DNA of 64,000 nt from Salinarimonas soli (GTDB lineage Bacteria; Pseudomonadota; Alphaproteobacteria; Rhizobiales; Beijerinckiaceae), in assembly GCF_008386575.1 (NCBI RefSeq), contig NZ_VUOA01000007.1, positions 1 to 64,000 on the forward strand. Reading direction: 5' to 3'. Shown here one piece after another: positions 28,265 to 36,448 of the stretch. Each line of letters starts with the position of its first letter. The first letter of the stretch is position 1. The notes under the pieces are model-generated. The model saw nothing but the letters and a program-made list of their open reading frames with translations. It made no database searches and was not told the DNA's origin. A program made the translations under genes and the position numbers.

Positions 28265-29188
28265 TCAGGGCCGGCGCAGGACGAGCACCCGGCCCGGCAC
28301 GTCGGCGCCGCGGTCCCGGCGGGTCGAGGCCGCCCGCGAGAGCGCGACCTCGAACCCCGCCGCCCGGGCGGCCGCATCGAGATAGGCGGGCGCGTGAGCA
28401 AAGCGCGCGTCCTCGCCAAGCGCGAAGCCCTCGGCCTGATGATCCTGCACCGTGAAGCCGAACAGCCCGCCGGGCATGAGCGCTCCCGCGGCGGCGGCGA
28501 GGACGGGGGCGATGTCGCCCACATAGACGAGCACGTCCGCCGCTACGACGAGGTCCGCCCCGGCGCGGGGCTCGGCAGCGAGGAAGGCGACGAGCTCCGC
28601 GGCGGCGAGCCGGTCGTAGATGCCCTTGCCCCGGGCCGCCTCCACCATGGCGGGCGACAGATCGCAGCCTGCAAGATGCCCGGCGCGGGCGCGCAGCACC
28701 TCCCCCATCAGGCCGGTGCCGCAGCCGAGATCGAGGGCGCGGTCGAAGGACCGCCCCGGCGCCACGGCGTCGAGGGCCTCCATCAGGACCGCGGGACCGC
28801 GATAGCCGAGCGCGCCCACGAGATGAGCATCGAAGCGGGGGGCGTATTGGTCGAAGAGCGCCCGGACATAGCCCGGCCCGAGCGCCTCCCCCTGTGGCAG
28901 GGCGCCCAGACACGCGAGCTCCAGCCGCACGCCGAGAGGATCCTCCGGATCGAGGGCCAGCGCCGCCTGGAACGCCCCGATCGCAGCCTCGCGCTGCCCC
29001 GACGCGGCGCGGGCACGCCCGAGCAGGGCGTGGGCGGGTGCGAAATCGGGGGTGATCTCGAGGGTCTGCTCGGCGAGATCCGCGGCGGCCTCGTGGTCGC
29101 CGTCATCGAGGGCGCCCTGCGCGTAGGCGAAGCGGCGGTCGGCGTTGGGGTCGCCGGAGGTGACGCGCACGGGCGGGAGGGGGGCCAT
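28265..29188 (-). CDS. TPR-containing class I SAM-dependent methyltransferase
   Basis: 307 residues. Residues 15-90 form two to three TPR-like helices (AADLAEQTLEITPDFAPAHA, IGAFQAALALDPEDPLGVRL). The methyltransferase domain has the SAM-binding motif ALDLGCGTGLMGEVL near 150, then LAGCDLSPAMVEAA and DLVVAADVLVYVGD. Such TPR-SAM methyltransferases are common in alphaproteobacteria; targets are unknown. It precedes lhr by 50 nt on the same strand, so co-transcription with the repair genes is possible, but it is not a canonical member of that set. Start ATG at 29188. Confidence 0.82.
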   Translation of the reverse strand: MAPLPPVRVTSGDPNADRRFAYAQGALDDGDHEAAADLAEQTLEITPDFAPAHALLGRARAASGQREAAIGAFQAALALDPEDPLGVRLELACLGALPQGEALGPGYVRALFDQYAPRFDAHLVGALGYRGPAVLMEALDAVAPGRSFDRALDLGCGTGLMGEVLRARAGHLAGCDLSPAMVEAARGKGIYDRLAAAELVAFLAAEPRAGADLVVAADVLVYVGDIAPVLAAAAGALMPGGLFGFTVQDHQAEGFALGEDARFAHAPAYLDAAARAAGFEVALSRAASTRRDRGADVPGRVLVLRRP

Positions 29189-29229
29189 GGGCGGGGCATG
29201 GCGCGGATACCCGCAGGCGTCAAGCTCGG

Positions 29230-29560
29230 CCCCCCTCTCCCATGGGGAGAGGGGCCGGGGGTGAGGGGGTACCACCTCGAACCAGTGGTCTCCCGCTCGC
29301 CCGATCCCACCCTCGCCCCTCATCCTGAGGAGCTGCCGGAGGCAGCGTCTCGAAGGACGAGGTCCAGTCGTGGATAGGCCTTTGGAGGACGCCCTCCATC
29401 GGTCCTGGCGATCCCTGGAACGTGCTTCGAGACGCCCGCCTTGCGGGCTCCTCAGCATGAGGGAGTGATTGGGATCAGCGGGGTCGGAGACCTCTGGATT
29501 CCCGTCGTACCCCCTCACCCCCTGGCACTTCGTGCATCCCTCTCCCCATGGGAGAGGGGA
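29230..29560. repeat. Composite palindromic repeat, family A (A1 arms) enclosing a family B copy
   Basis: The left arm is CCCCCTCTCCCATGGGGAGAGGGG (29231-29254), followed by CCGGGGGTGAGGG. The right inverted arm is CCTCACCCCCTGGCACTTCGTGCATCCCTCTCCCCATGGGAGAGGGG (about 29514-29559). Instead of the usual A1 core, the interior carries a full family B element. This makes up most of the 437-nt intergenic region between the two divergent halves of the ligase-associated repair module. Confidence 0.8.
29317..29465. repeat. Interspersed repeat, family B (copy 2, nested)
   Basis: Starts CCCCTCATCCTGAGGAGC, contains GTCTCGAAGGACGA and GTGCTTCGAGACGCCCGCC, and ends GCGGGCTCCTCAGCATGAGGG. It lies wholly within the family A arms at 29230-29560. 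Confidence 0.8.
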
Positions 29561-29625
29561 GTTCCGTTGCGACTGAGCGTCACCTTGGCGGGAACTCTCG
29601 CCCGTCTCGCCCCATATCCCCCTTG

Positions 29626-30669
29626 ATGCCACTCGCCGCCGCCGACATCCTCACCCTCACCCCCCAGGGCCTCTACTGCCCGCTGGGAGACTTCCACGTC
29701 GACCCGATGCGGCCCGTGCCGCGGGCGCTCGTCACGCACGGGCACTCGGACCACGCCCGCGCCGGCCACGGCTCGGTGCTCGCCACCGACCAGACCCTCG
29801 CCATCATGGCGGTGCGCTACGGCGAGGATTTCTGCCGCACCCGACAGGTGGCGCCGCTGCACGAGCCGATCCGCGTCGGCGACGTGACCGTCCGCTTCGT
29901 GCCCGCGGGCCACGTGCTCGGCTCGGCGCAGATCGCCATTGAGGCCGGGGGCACGCGCATCGTGGTGTCGGGGGACTACAAGCGGCAGGCCGACCCGACC
30001 TGCCTGCCCTTCGAGCCTGTGCCCTGCGACGTGTTCATCACCGAGGCGACTTTCGGCCTCCCCGTCTTCCGCCACCCTGACGCCCGGGGCGAGGTGCGAA
30101 AGCTCCTCGACTCGGTGCGCCTTTTTCCCGAGCGCGCCCATCTCGTCGGCGCCTATTCGCTCGGCAAGGCGCAGCGCGTGATGGCGCTGCTGCGCGAGGA
30201 GGGCTTCGACGCGCCGATCCACCTCCACGGCGCCATGGAGCGGCTCACCGCCTTCTACAAGGAGCAGGGCATCCCTTTGGGCGACACGCCCCGGGTGGTC
30301 GCGGCGGAGCGGGGGAAGATGGCGGGCGCGGTCGTGCTCTGCCCGCCCTCCGCCATGCAGGACCTGTGGGCGCGCAAGTTCCCCGAGCCCGTGGCCTGCT
30401 TCGCCTCGGGCTGGATGCGGGTGCGGGGCCGGGCGCGCCAGAAGGGGGTGGAGCTGCCCCTCATCGTCTCGGACCACTCGGACTGGGACGACCTCCAGGC
30501 GAGCATCCTGGAGACGGGCGCCGGCGAGGTCTGGGTCACCCACGGGCAGGAGGACGCGCTGGTCCATTGGTGCGGGACGGTGGGCATCCGGGCCAAGCCC
30601 CTGCACATGCTGGGCTATGGCGACGAGGGCGAGGCCGAGGCGTCGCCCGAGGAGGCGGCCGCGTCATGA
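29626..30669 (+). CDS. Ligase-associated DNA exonuclease (MBL/beta-CASP fold)
   Basis: 347 residues. The metallo-beta-lactamase motif is intact: H38-x-H40-x-D42-H43 (VTHGHSDHARAGH), H94 (PAGHVLGSAQI) and the Asp in VVSGDYKR. The C-terminal half shows beta-CASP features (GAYSLGKAQRVMAL, FASGWMRVRG, SDHSDWDDL). Members of this family are exonucleases co-encoded with LigB/LigC-type ligase, Lhr helicase and PdeM. The stop overlaps the ligase ATG (ATGA), giving tight coupling. Start ATG at 29626; the upstream DNA is the repeat region and has no convincing ribosome site. Confidence 0.9.
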   Translation: MPLAAADILTLTPQGLYCPLGDFHVDPMRPVPRALVTHGHSDHARAGHGSVLATDQTLAIMAVRYGEDFCRTRQVAPLHEPIRVGDVTVRFVPAGHVLGSAQIAIEAGGTRIVVSGDYKRQADPTCLPFEPVPCDVFITEATFGLPVFRHPDARGEVRKLLDSVRLFPERAHLVGAYSLGKAQRVMALLREEGFDAPIHLHGAMERLTAFYKEQGIPLGDTPRVVAAERGKMAGAVVLCPPSAMQDLWARKFPEPVACFASGWMRVRGRARQKGVELPLIVSDHSDWDDLQASILETGAGEVWVTHGQEDALVHWCGTVGIRAKPLHMLGYGDEGEAEASPEEAAAS

Positions 30670-32564
30670 ACCGCTTCGCCGCCCTCCTCGACCGCCTCAC
30701 CTACGAGCAGCGCCGCAACGCCAAGCTGCGGCTGCTGGAAGACTATTTCCGCCGCACCCCCGACCCGGAGCGCGGCTTCGCCCTCGCCGCCATGACCGAC
30801 GCGCTGGTGTTCAAGGAGGCCAAGCCCAACGTGATCCGGGGGCTCGTGGAGGAGCGGGTCGATCCGGTGCTGTTCCGGATGTCGTATCATTACGTGGGCG
30901 ACCTGGCGGAGACGGTGGGGTTGATCTGGCCCGCCTCCCCTCTCCCGAATGGGAGAGGGGCCGGGGGTGAGGGTGCCACGCCGATGGGCGCGCTTAACGC
31001 ACCCGCTGCGCCACCCGTCATCGCCGGGCTCGACCCGCGGATCCAGTCCGACAGTCCCACCCGGATGGCCGGGTCGAGCCCGGCCATGACAAGCGGAGAG
31101 GTGGCGGGAACCTCCGCACGTGGCCACCCTCACCCCCGACCCCTCTCCCATCCGGGAGAGGGGAGGATGGGCCACAACAATCCCCCTCCCCCCTCGCTCG
31201 CCGAGGTCGTCGAGGGCCTTGCCCACACCTCGAAATCCGATCTCCCGGCCCGCGTCGCCGAATGGCTCGACGCGCTCGACGAGACCGGGCGGTGGGCGCT
31301 GATCAAGCTCATCACGGGCGAGTTGCGGGTCGGCGCGTCGGCGCGGCTTGCCAAGACGGCGGTGGCGAATCTCGGCGGGTTCACCGCCGACGACGTGGAG
31401 CTCGTCTGGCACGGGCTCACCCCGCCCTATGCGGACCTCTTCGCCTGGGTCGAGGGCCGGGGGCCGAAGCCTGAGAGCGGCAACCCCGCCCCATTCCGCC
31501 CGCCGATGCTCTCGCACCCCCTAGAGGACGAGGATTTCGCCAAGCTGGAGGCCGGCGACTATCTCGGCGAGTGGAAATGGGACGGCATCCGCCTCCAGGC
31601 CGTCGCCGGGCGCGGCGTGGATGGGGCATTGCTGCGCAAGATCTACTCGCGCACCGGAGAGGACGTGTCGAAGGCCTTCCCCGACCTCGTCGAGGCCCTG
31701 CACCTGGAGGGCGCCATCGACGGGGAGCTCCTCATCGTGCGCGAGGGCCGCGTCCAGAGCTTCAACGTCCTCCAGCAGCGCCTCAACCGCAAGACGGTGA
31801 CGCCGAAGCTCGTGGCGGAGTACCCGGTGCATCTGCGCGTCTACGACATCCTCGTGGACGGCGAGGAGGACCTGCGCGCCCTGCCCTTCGCCGAGCGCCG
31901 CCGCCGGCTGGAGGCCTTCGTGGCGCGCCTCGACGATCCCCGCATCGACCTCTCCCCCATGGTGGCGTTCGCGTCCTGGGAGGAGCTTGCCGCCGCGCGA
32001 GCCGATCCGGCGTCGGTGGGCGCGGGGCCGGACGCGGACGCCATCGAGGGCGTCATGGTCAAGCGCGCCGACAGCCCCTACCTGCCCGGGCGACCGAAGG
32101 GCTATTGGTGGAAGTGGAAGCGCGAGCCCTACCTCGTCGATGCCGTGATCATGTATGCCCAGCGCGGTCACGGGAAGCGGTCGAGCTTCTACTCCGACTA
32201 CACGTTCGGGGTCTGGCGCGAGAGCCCCGGCGGGCCGGAGCTGGTGCCCGTGGGCAAGGCCTATCACGGCTTCACGGACGAGGAGCTGGGCCGCCTCGAC
32301 CGCTACGTCCGCAACCACACGGTCAACCGCTTCGGCCCCGTGCGGGAGGTGGAGTACGGGATCGACAAGGGCCTGGTGCTCGAGATCGCCTTCGAGGGGC
32401 TGCAGCGCTCGACCCGGCACAAGTCCGGCGTCGCCATGCGCTTTCCCCGCGTGCACCGCATCCGCTGGGACAAGCCCTCCGCGGAAGCCGACCGGCTGGA
32501 GACCCTGGAGCGCATCCTGGAGCGCGGCGAGAGCGAGGTCTCGCCGTTCAGTGGCAATGCGTGA
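30666..32564 (+). CDS. ATP-dependent DNA ligase carrying an in-frame repeat insertion
   Basis: 632 residues. The catalytic Lys is K304 (GEWKWDGIRLQAV), with the nucleotidyltransferase motifs GELLIVREGRV, EGVMVKRADSPYLPGR and GYWWKWKREP following. A C-terminal OB-fold domain has KRSSFYSDYTFGVW and FGPVREVEYGIDKGLVLEIA. The N-terminal helical domain is split. After GDLAETVGLIWP (78-89), residues about 90-167 are encoded by a family A repeat, and the family sequence resumes at NNPPPPSLAEVVEGLAHTSK. Without the insert the protein would be about 554 residues, normal for cisplatin/LigB-like bacterial ligases. ATG at 30666 overlaps the exonuclease stop. It probably still works, because the insert falls in a linker. 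Confidence 0.92.
   Translation: MNRFAALLDRLTYEQRRNAKLRLLEDYFRRTPDPERGFALAAMTDALVFKEAKPNVIRGLVEERVDPVLFRMSYHYVGDLAETVGLIWPASPLPNGRGAGGEGATPMGALNAPAAPPVIAGLDPRIQSDSPTRMAGSSPAMTSGEVAGTSARGHPHPRPLSHPGEGRMGHNNPPPPSLAEVVEGLAHTSKSDLPARVAEWLDALDETGRWALIKLITGELRVGASARLAKTAVANLGGFTADDVELVWHGLTPPYADLFAWVEGRGPKPESGNPAPFRPPMLSHPLEDEDFAKLEAGDYLGEWKWDGIRLQAVAGRGVDGALLRKIYSRTGEDVSKAFPDLVEALHLEGAIDGELLIVREGRVQSFNVLQQRLNRKTVTPKLVAEYPVHLRVYDILVDGEEDLRALPFAERRRRLEAFVARLDDPRIDLSPMVAFASWEELAAARADPASVGAGPDADAIEGVMVKRADSPYLPGRPKGYWWKWKREPYLVDAVIMYAQRGHGKRSSFYSDYTFGVWRESPGGPELVPVGKAYHGFTDEELGRLDRYVRNHTVNRFGPVREVEYGIDKGLVLEIAFEGLQRSTRHKSGVAMRFPRVHRIRWDKPSAEADRLETLERILERGESEVSPFSGNA
30934..31166. repeat. Composite palindromic repeat, family A (A1) inside the ligase gene
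   Basis: Left hairpin CCCCTCTCCCGAATGGGAGAGGGG (30937-30960) with CCGGGGGTGAGGGTG; right inverted end CACCCTCACCCCCGACCCCTCTCCCATCCGGGAGAGGGG (about 31126-31164). The core again has the paired dyads GTCATCGCCGGGCTCGACCCG and ATGGCCGGGTCGAGCCCGGCCATGAC. About 233 bp long. It is read through in frame by the ligase gene, contributing a Gly/Pro/Ser-rich segment. Confidence 0.9.
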
Positions 32565-33033
32565 GCCGATGCCCGGCACGATCGGCCCCCTGACGATCAC
32601 GGGCGCGGGCGAGGTGACCCGCCAGGCCACCGCGCGCTTCACCGTGCGCACCCCTGGCCCCGGCTTCATGGACATCACGTCCGCCGCCGCCGAGGTCGTG
32701 GCGCGAAGCGGCATCGCGGACGGGCTCCTCACCCTGTTCTGCCGCCACACCTCCGCCTCGCTCACGATCCAGGAGAACGCCGATCCGGACGTGCGCGCGG
32801 ACCTCATGACGGCGCTCGACGGCCTCGCGCCGCGGGATGCCGGCTACGTCCACTCCCTGGAGGGGCCGGACGACATGCCGGCCCACATCCGCACGATGCT
32901 CACAGGCGTCTCCCTCGCCATCCCGATCGTCGGCGGGCGCATGGCGCTGGGCACCTGGCAAGGCATCTACCTCGTCGAGCACCGCGACCGGCCGCATGCC
33001 CGCGAGATCGTGGGGCATGTGATGGGGCGGTGA
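32557..33033 (+). CDS. YjbQ (UPF0047) family protein
   Basis: 158 residues. The conserved core GLLTLFCRHTSASLTIQENADPDVRADL is visible, with the His-Thr-Ser-Ala motif near residue 64 and the C-terminal GTWQGIYLVEHRDRPHAREI. Members are described as secondary thiamine-phosphate synthase-like proteins; E. coli YjbQ has weak thiamine-phosphate synthase activity, and the main role is unknown. The ATG at 32557 overlaps the ligase end by 8 nt; ATG 32569 is an alternative with a better upstream GTGAG. It is probably co-transcribed with the ligase. Confidence 0.85.
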   Translation: MREPMPGTIGPLTITGAGEVTRQATARFTVRTPGPGFMDITSAAAEVVARSGIADGLLTLFCRHTSASLTIQENADPDVRADLMTALDGLAPRDAGYVHSLEGPDDMPAHIRTMLTGVSLAIPIVGGRMALGTWQGIYLVEHRDRPHAREIVGHVMGR

Positions 33034-33078
33034 GGTCTGAGAGGCCGGCGGGAAGTAGGCCACTTCCCCTCCTCCTAC

Positions 33079-33200
33079 CTCGTCCTGAGGTGCCCGCCGT
33101 AGGCGGGCCTCGAAGGGCGCTCTAGAAGTCTGCCCACCGCTCGCGCCCATGGTGCGTGCTTCGAGACGCGCTCTTCGAGCGCTCCTCAGCATGAGGGGGT
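33079..33200. repeat. Interspersed repeat, family B (copy 3)
   Basis: Begins CCTCGTCCTGAGGTGCCCGCCGTAGGCGGGCCTCGAAGGGCGC and ends GTGCTTCGAGACGCGC...GAGCGCTCCTCAGCATGAGGG. It lies between two convergent genes (YjbQ and the small membrane protein), as copy 4 does. Confidence 0.82.
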
Positions 33201-33232
33201 TGGGAGGAACCCCGCCGTTCCGGGCCAGCCCT

Positions 33233-33559
33233 CTACACAGGGTAGAGCCAGAGATTGGCCTCGCCGGCGAGAGAGAGGAGCGAGCAGGCGGCCGAGAGGA
33301 GGGCGAAGCGCATGGCATAGATTCGAAGCGCCGTCCGGCGGGTCAGTCCGGCCTTGGCGTCGGCCATGGGCCGCCTCGCCTCGTGGCACAGCGCGAACGC
33401 CGCGACAAGCGCCCCGATGGTGCCGGCCTTGAGGGCGAGGAACGGGTCCCCGAGGGGCTCGCGCGCAAGGCCGCACATGAGCCCGCCGAGCGCCAGGGCG
33501 GCGAGGCCGCAGCCACGGCCCACGGTGGAGCGAATCTCGCGGACGATCTTGTCGGACAT
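33233..33559 (-). CDS. Small membrane protein (tandem paralogue 1)
   Basis: 108 residues. Polar N-terminus MSDKIVREIRSTVGRGCGLA, a hydrophobic segment (about 18-34), the motif LALKAGTIGALVAAFALCHE, a basic loop (ARRPMADAKAG) and a final hydrophobic helix. It resembles the next upstream gene in order and in the [L/A]ALKxGxIxxLxxA motif, so the two are tandem duplicates. Function unknown; a family of small inner-membrane proteins common in alphaproteobacteria is likely. ATG at 33559. Confidence 0.65.
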   Translation of the reverse strand: MSDKIVREIRSTVGRGCGLAALALGGLMCGLAREPLGDPFLALKAGTIGALVAAFALCHEARRPMADAKAGLTRRTALRIYAMRFALLSAACSLLSLAGEANLWLYPV

Positions 33560-33606
33560 GCTGGCCCCCGCCTCGCCCCGGCTTGGTGCCGGATGCGGGA
33601 CGAAGG

Positions 33607-33972
33607 CTAGCCCAGAAGGTTGATGAGAAAGCTAACGCCGAGCCCCAGCGCCGCCGCCCGGGCGAAGTGCAGGGCGAACTCCAGGTAGACGCCCCGCAGG
33701 ACGCCGCCGACCACCTGCTGCGCCACCGTCTCGGAGGGCCGCGCCCGTCCGTCGAGCCTGAGCCAGACCTCCGTGCGCCCGTAGGGCCGGTGCGGCGCCC
33801 GCTCGGCCTTCGCGAGGAGGACGACGGCGCCGATGAGGCAAAGAATCCCGCCGGTCTTCAGGGCCAGCGCCGGCATGCCCGAAAGCGCTACCATGAGGCA
33901 CAGGATGGCAAGCCCCGCGAAGCCTGATCCGCGGGCGACGGAAGCGCGTGCGAAGGTCTCGATCTCGTTCAT
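33607..33972 (-). CDS. Small membrane protein (tandem paralogue 2)
   Basis: 121 residues with two hydrophobic segments at the N-terminal half (GFAGLAILCLMVALSG and KTGGILCLIGAVVLLAKAE) and a third at the end (ALHFARAAALGLGVSFLIN). The middle has APHRPYGRTEVWLRLDGRAR. It is paralogous to the adjacent gene 47 nt downstream, and the two probably form an operon. No function recognised. ATG at 33972; upstream GAGGTGCCGC gives a weak ribosome site. Confidence 0.65.
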   Translation of the reverse strand: MNEIETFARASVARGSGFAGLAILCLMVALSGMPALALKTGGILCLIGAVVLLAKAERAPHRPYGRTEVWLRLDGRARPSETVAQQVVGGVLRGVYLEFALHFARAAALGLGVSFLINLLG

Positions 33973-34071
33973 GCGGCACCTCCGCCGCAGCCCGTCCGCC
34001 GGAACGGACGGGCATTCGGCTTGCCATCGGGATCTGTGAACGCAACGGCCGCCTGGGCCGAAGGTTCAGGA

Positions 34072-35472
34072 TCACCCTGCAAGCGCCTCCCGCAGCACCT
34101 CGAAGACGCGAGGCGAGCCGCATTGCGCGACGTTGAAGCGCATGTAGCGGTCGGCGGTCCGGCTCACGCTGAACACGTTGCCGGGGGCGAGCACGACGCC
34201 CTGCCCCATCGCCCGGCGCGCCACCGCGGTCGCGTCCGCCCCCTCCGGCAGGACGGCCCAGAGGAAGAGGCCGCCCTTCGGCAGGATCCAGGGCCGCAGG
34301 CCTGCCTCCGCGAGGTGCCGCGCCGTCTCGCCCATGGCGCGGGCGAGCTTGGCCCGCAGGCCCTCGACGTGGCGCCGGTAGCTTCCGTCCGTAAGAAGGC
34401 TGTGGACCAGCCGGGCCGAGAGGTCGTTGCTGCCGAAGGCCGTGGCGAGCTTGATGTCGGCGAGCGACCCGACGATGTCCGGGCGCGCCGCGACGTAGCC
34501 GCAGCGGATGGCGGCCGAGAGCGTCTTCGAGAAGCTGCCCACCTGCACGACCCGGGCGAGCCCGTCGAGGGCCGCGAGCCGCGGCGCGGCCGCCTCGGGC
34601 TCGAGATCGCCGAAGATGTCGTCCTCAATGACGGTGACGTCGTGGGCCGCGCAGTGGGTGAGGAGCCGGTGCGCCACCGCGGGGCCGTAACTCACCCCCG
34701 TGGGATTGTGGAGCGCCGCCGTGGTCAGGTAGAGCCGCGGCCGGTGCTCCGCCGCGACCCTCTCGAAGGCATCGAGATCGGGCCCCGACGGTGTCATCGG
34801 CACGCCCACGACCCGGGCCCGGTGGGCGCGGGCGAGGCCGAGGAAGTTGAAGTAGCAGGGATCGTCCACGACGACCGTGTCGCCGGGCTGGAGCAGGAGG
34901 CGGCAGACGAGATCGAGGGCGCCCGTGCCCGAGTCGGTGAGCAGGATCTGCTCGGGCGAGGCTTCCACGCCCCGCTCGGCCAGCCGCCGCGAGAGCTGGG
35001 CCCGCAGGGGCGGAAAGCCGAGCGGCGTCGCGTAGTCGACGAGGGCGATGTCGGGGGAGCGGGCGGCGGCCCGAAGCGCCCGGCGGATCGCCTCGGCGGG
35101 CATCCAGGCCTGGGGCAGCCAGCCGCAGCCGGGCTTAAGCGCCTCGCTCCCGTCGAGCGCCTGGCGCATGACCCAGAGGGGATCGATGTCCCGCTCGGCC
35201 ACGGGCGCGCCGGGCCGCAGGAGCAACGGCTGCGGACGCCCGGCGACATAGAAGCCGGAGCCCGGACGCGGGGCGATCACGCCCTCGGCCACGAGGCGCT
35301 CATAGGCCTCCACCACGGTCGAGGCGGACACGCCTTGCTCGCGGGCGAAGGCGCGGATCGAGGGCACGCGGGCGCCGGGGGCGAGCATCCGTCCCGCGAT
35401 CCGGCCCCGCACGGCGTCCATGACCTGCACCGTGAGGGTCGGGCGGGAGGGGCTGGGCTCGGGAATCGGCAT
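34072..35472 (-). CDS. MocR/PdxR-type GntR regulator with aminotransferase domain
   Basis: 466 residues. The N-terminal GntR winged helix (about 10-75) has VPSIRAFAREQGVSASTVVE followed by YERLVAEGVIAPRPGSGFYV. The C-terminal fold-type I aminotransferase domain carries the PLP Lys in QVGSFSKTLSAAIRCGYVA and ILLTDSGTGALDLVCRLLLQ. MocR-type regulators sense PLP or an amino compound and usually control a divergent gene; here that is the EamA exporter 88 nt away. The start at 35472 fits the family N-terminus; the frame is open upstream to 35568 without support. Confidence 0.88.
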   Translation of the reverse strand: MPIPEPSPSRPTLTVQVMDAVRGRIAGRMLAPGARVPSIRAFAREQGVSASTVVEAYERLVAEGVIAPRPGSGFYVAGRPQPLLLRPGAPVAERDIDPLWVMRQALDGSEALKPGCGWLPQAWMPAEAIRRALRAAARSPDIALVDYATPLGFPPLRAQLSRRLAERGVEASPEQILLTDSGTGALDLVCRLLLQPGDTVVVDDPCYFNFLGLARAHRARVVGVPMTPSGPDLDAFERVAAEHRPRLYLTTAALHNPTGVSYGPAVAHRLLTHCAAHDVTVIEDDIFGDLEPEAAAPRLAALDGLARVVQVGSFSKTLSAAIRCGYVAARPDIVGSLADIKLATAFGSNDLSARLVHSLLTDGSYRRHVEGLRAKLARAMGETARHLAEAGLRPWILPKGGLFLWAVLPEGADATAVARRAMGQGVVLAPGNVFSVSRTADRYMRFNVAQCGSPRVFEVLREALAG

Positions 35473-35491
35473 CCGTATCGACCTTTCGACC

Positions 35492-35514
35492 CGTACAGTT
35501 CGCCCCAATCGTAC
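35492..35514. promoter_or_regulatory. Direct repeat in the MocR/EamA divergent promoter
   Basis: CGTAC occurs at 35492-35496 and 35510-35514 in the context CGTACAGTT/CGTACTGCC, start-to-start 18 bp. MocR-type regulators bind direct repeats in such divergent intergenic regions, so this is a candidate operator. No -35/-10 boxes could be fixed. Confidence 0.35.
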
Positions 35515-35560
35515 TGCCGCGTATCTGGGCAACCAAGCCCTGACGCTGCAAGGTGGCGGG

Positions 35561-36448
35561 ATGCGCACGATCCCCTCTCCCCTCGCGCCGGCGCGGGCTT
35601 CCGCCTGGCTTCACGGCTTCCTCGGCGTCGTCATCTTCAGCGCCTCGCTGCCCGCCACCCGGGTCGCGGTGCTCGAGCTCGACCCGCTCTTCCTCACCTT
35701 CGCCCGCGCGGCGATTGCGGGCGGGCTGGGCCTCGCCCTGCTCCTCGTGCTGCGGGAGCGGCGGCCGGACCGGCGGGATCTGGGCCCGCTCGCCGTCGTG
35801 GCGCTCGGCGTCGTGGTCGGATTCCCCCTCCTGACGGCCCTGGCGCTTCGCTACGTGACCTCGGCCCACGCCATCGTGTTCATCGGCCTCCTGCCGCTGT
35901 CCACCGCGATCTTCGGCGTCCTGCGCGGGGGCGAGCGCCCGAGGCCGGTGTTCTGGCTGTTCGCGGGGCTCGGGAGCGCGCTCGTGGCGGGCTATGCGAT
36001 CGGCCAGGGCGAGCGGGGCGGCGCGCTCGTCGGCGACCTCCTGATGATCGCCGCGATCCTGGTCTGCGGCCTGGGCTATGCGGAGGGCGCGCGCCTGTCG
36101 CGCACGCTCGGCGGCTGGCAGGTGATCTCGTGGGCGCTCGTCCTCTCGCTGCCGCTGATGCTGCCCCTCGCGCTCGCGACGGCGCCCGCCTCGTTCGCGG
36201 GCGTGGGCTGGCCGGCCCTGGGGGCGCTCGCCTACGTGTCGCTGTTCAGCATGCTCGTCGGCTTCGTGTTCTGGTACCGCGGCCTCGCGGAGGGCGGCAT
36301 CGCGGCGGTGGGCCAACTGCAGCTCCTCCAGCCCTTCCTGGGGCTCGCCCTCGCGGGCGCGCTCCTCGGTGAGCCCGTCGGCTGGGGCTTGGTCGCCGTC
36401 GCCGCGGGCGTCGTGGCCTGCGTCGCCGGGGCGAAGCGCTTCGCCTGA
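35561..36448 (+). CDS. EamA/DMT family exporter
   Basis: 295 residues, about ten membrane helices in two EamA repeats. Motifs include IFSASLPATRVAVLELDPLF near the start and LRYVTSAHAIVFIGLLPLST, with the second repeat at VGWPALGALAYVSLFSMLVG. DMT carriers export amino acids or other metabolites. Divergence from a MocR regulator suggests the substrate is linked to amino-acid or amine metabolism. The ATG at 35561 follows AAGGTGG. Confidence 0.87.
   Translation: MRTIPSPLAPARASAWLHGFLGVVIFSASLPATRVAVLELDPLFLTFARAAIAGGLGLALLLVLRERRPDRRDLGPLAVVALGVVVGFPLLTALALRYVTSAHAIVFIGLLPLSTAIFGVLRGGERPRPVFWLFAGLGSALVAGYAIGQGERGGALVGDLLMIAAILVCGLGYAEGARLSRTLGGWQVISWALVLSLPLMLPLALATAPASFAGVGWPALGALAYVSLFSMLVGFVFWYRGLAEGGIAAVGQLQLLQPFLGLALAGALLGEPVGWGLVAVAAGVVACVAGAKRFA

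Noticed and set aside
30666-32564. Ligase gene as a pseudogene
   Set aside because: The frame is open through the repeat and all catalytic motifs are intact, so a functional enzyme is more likely.
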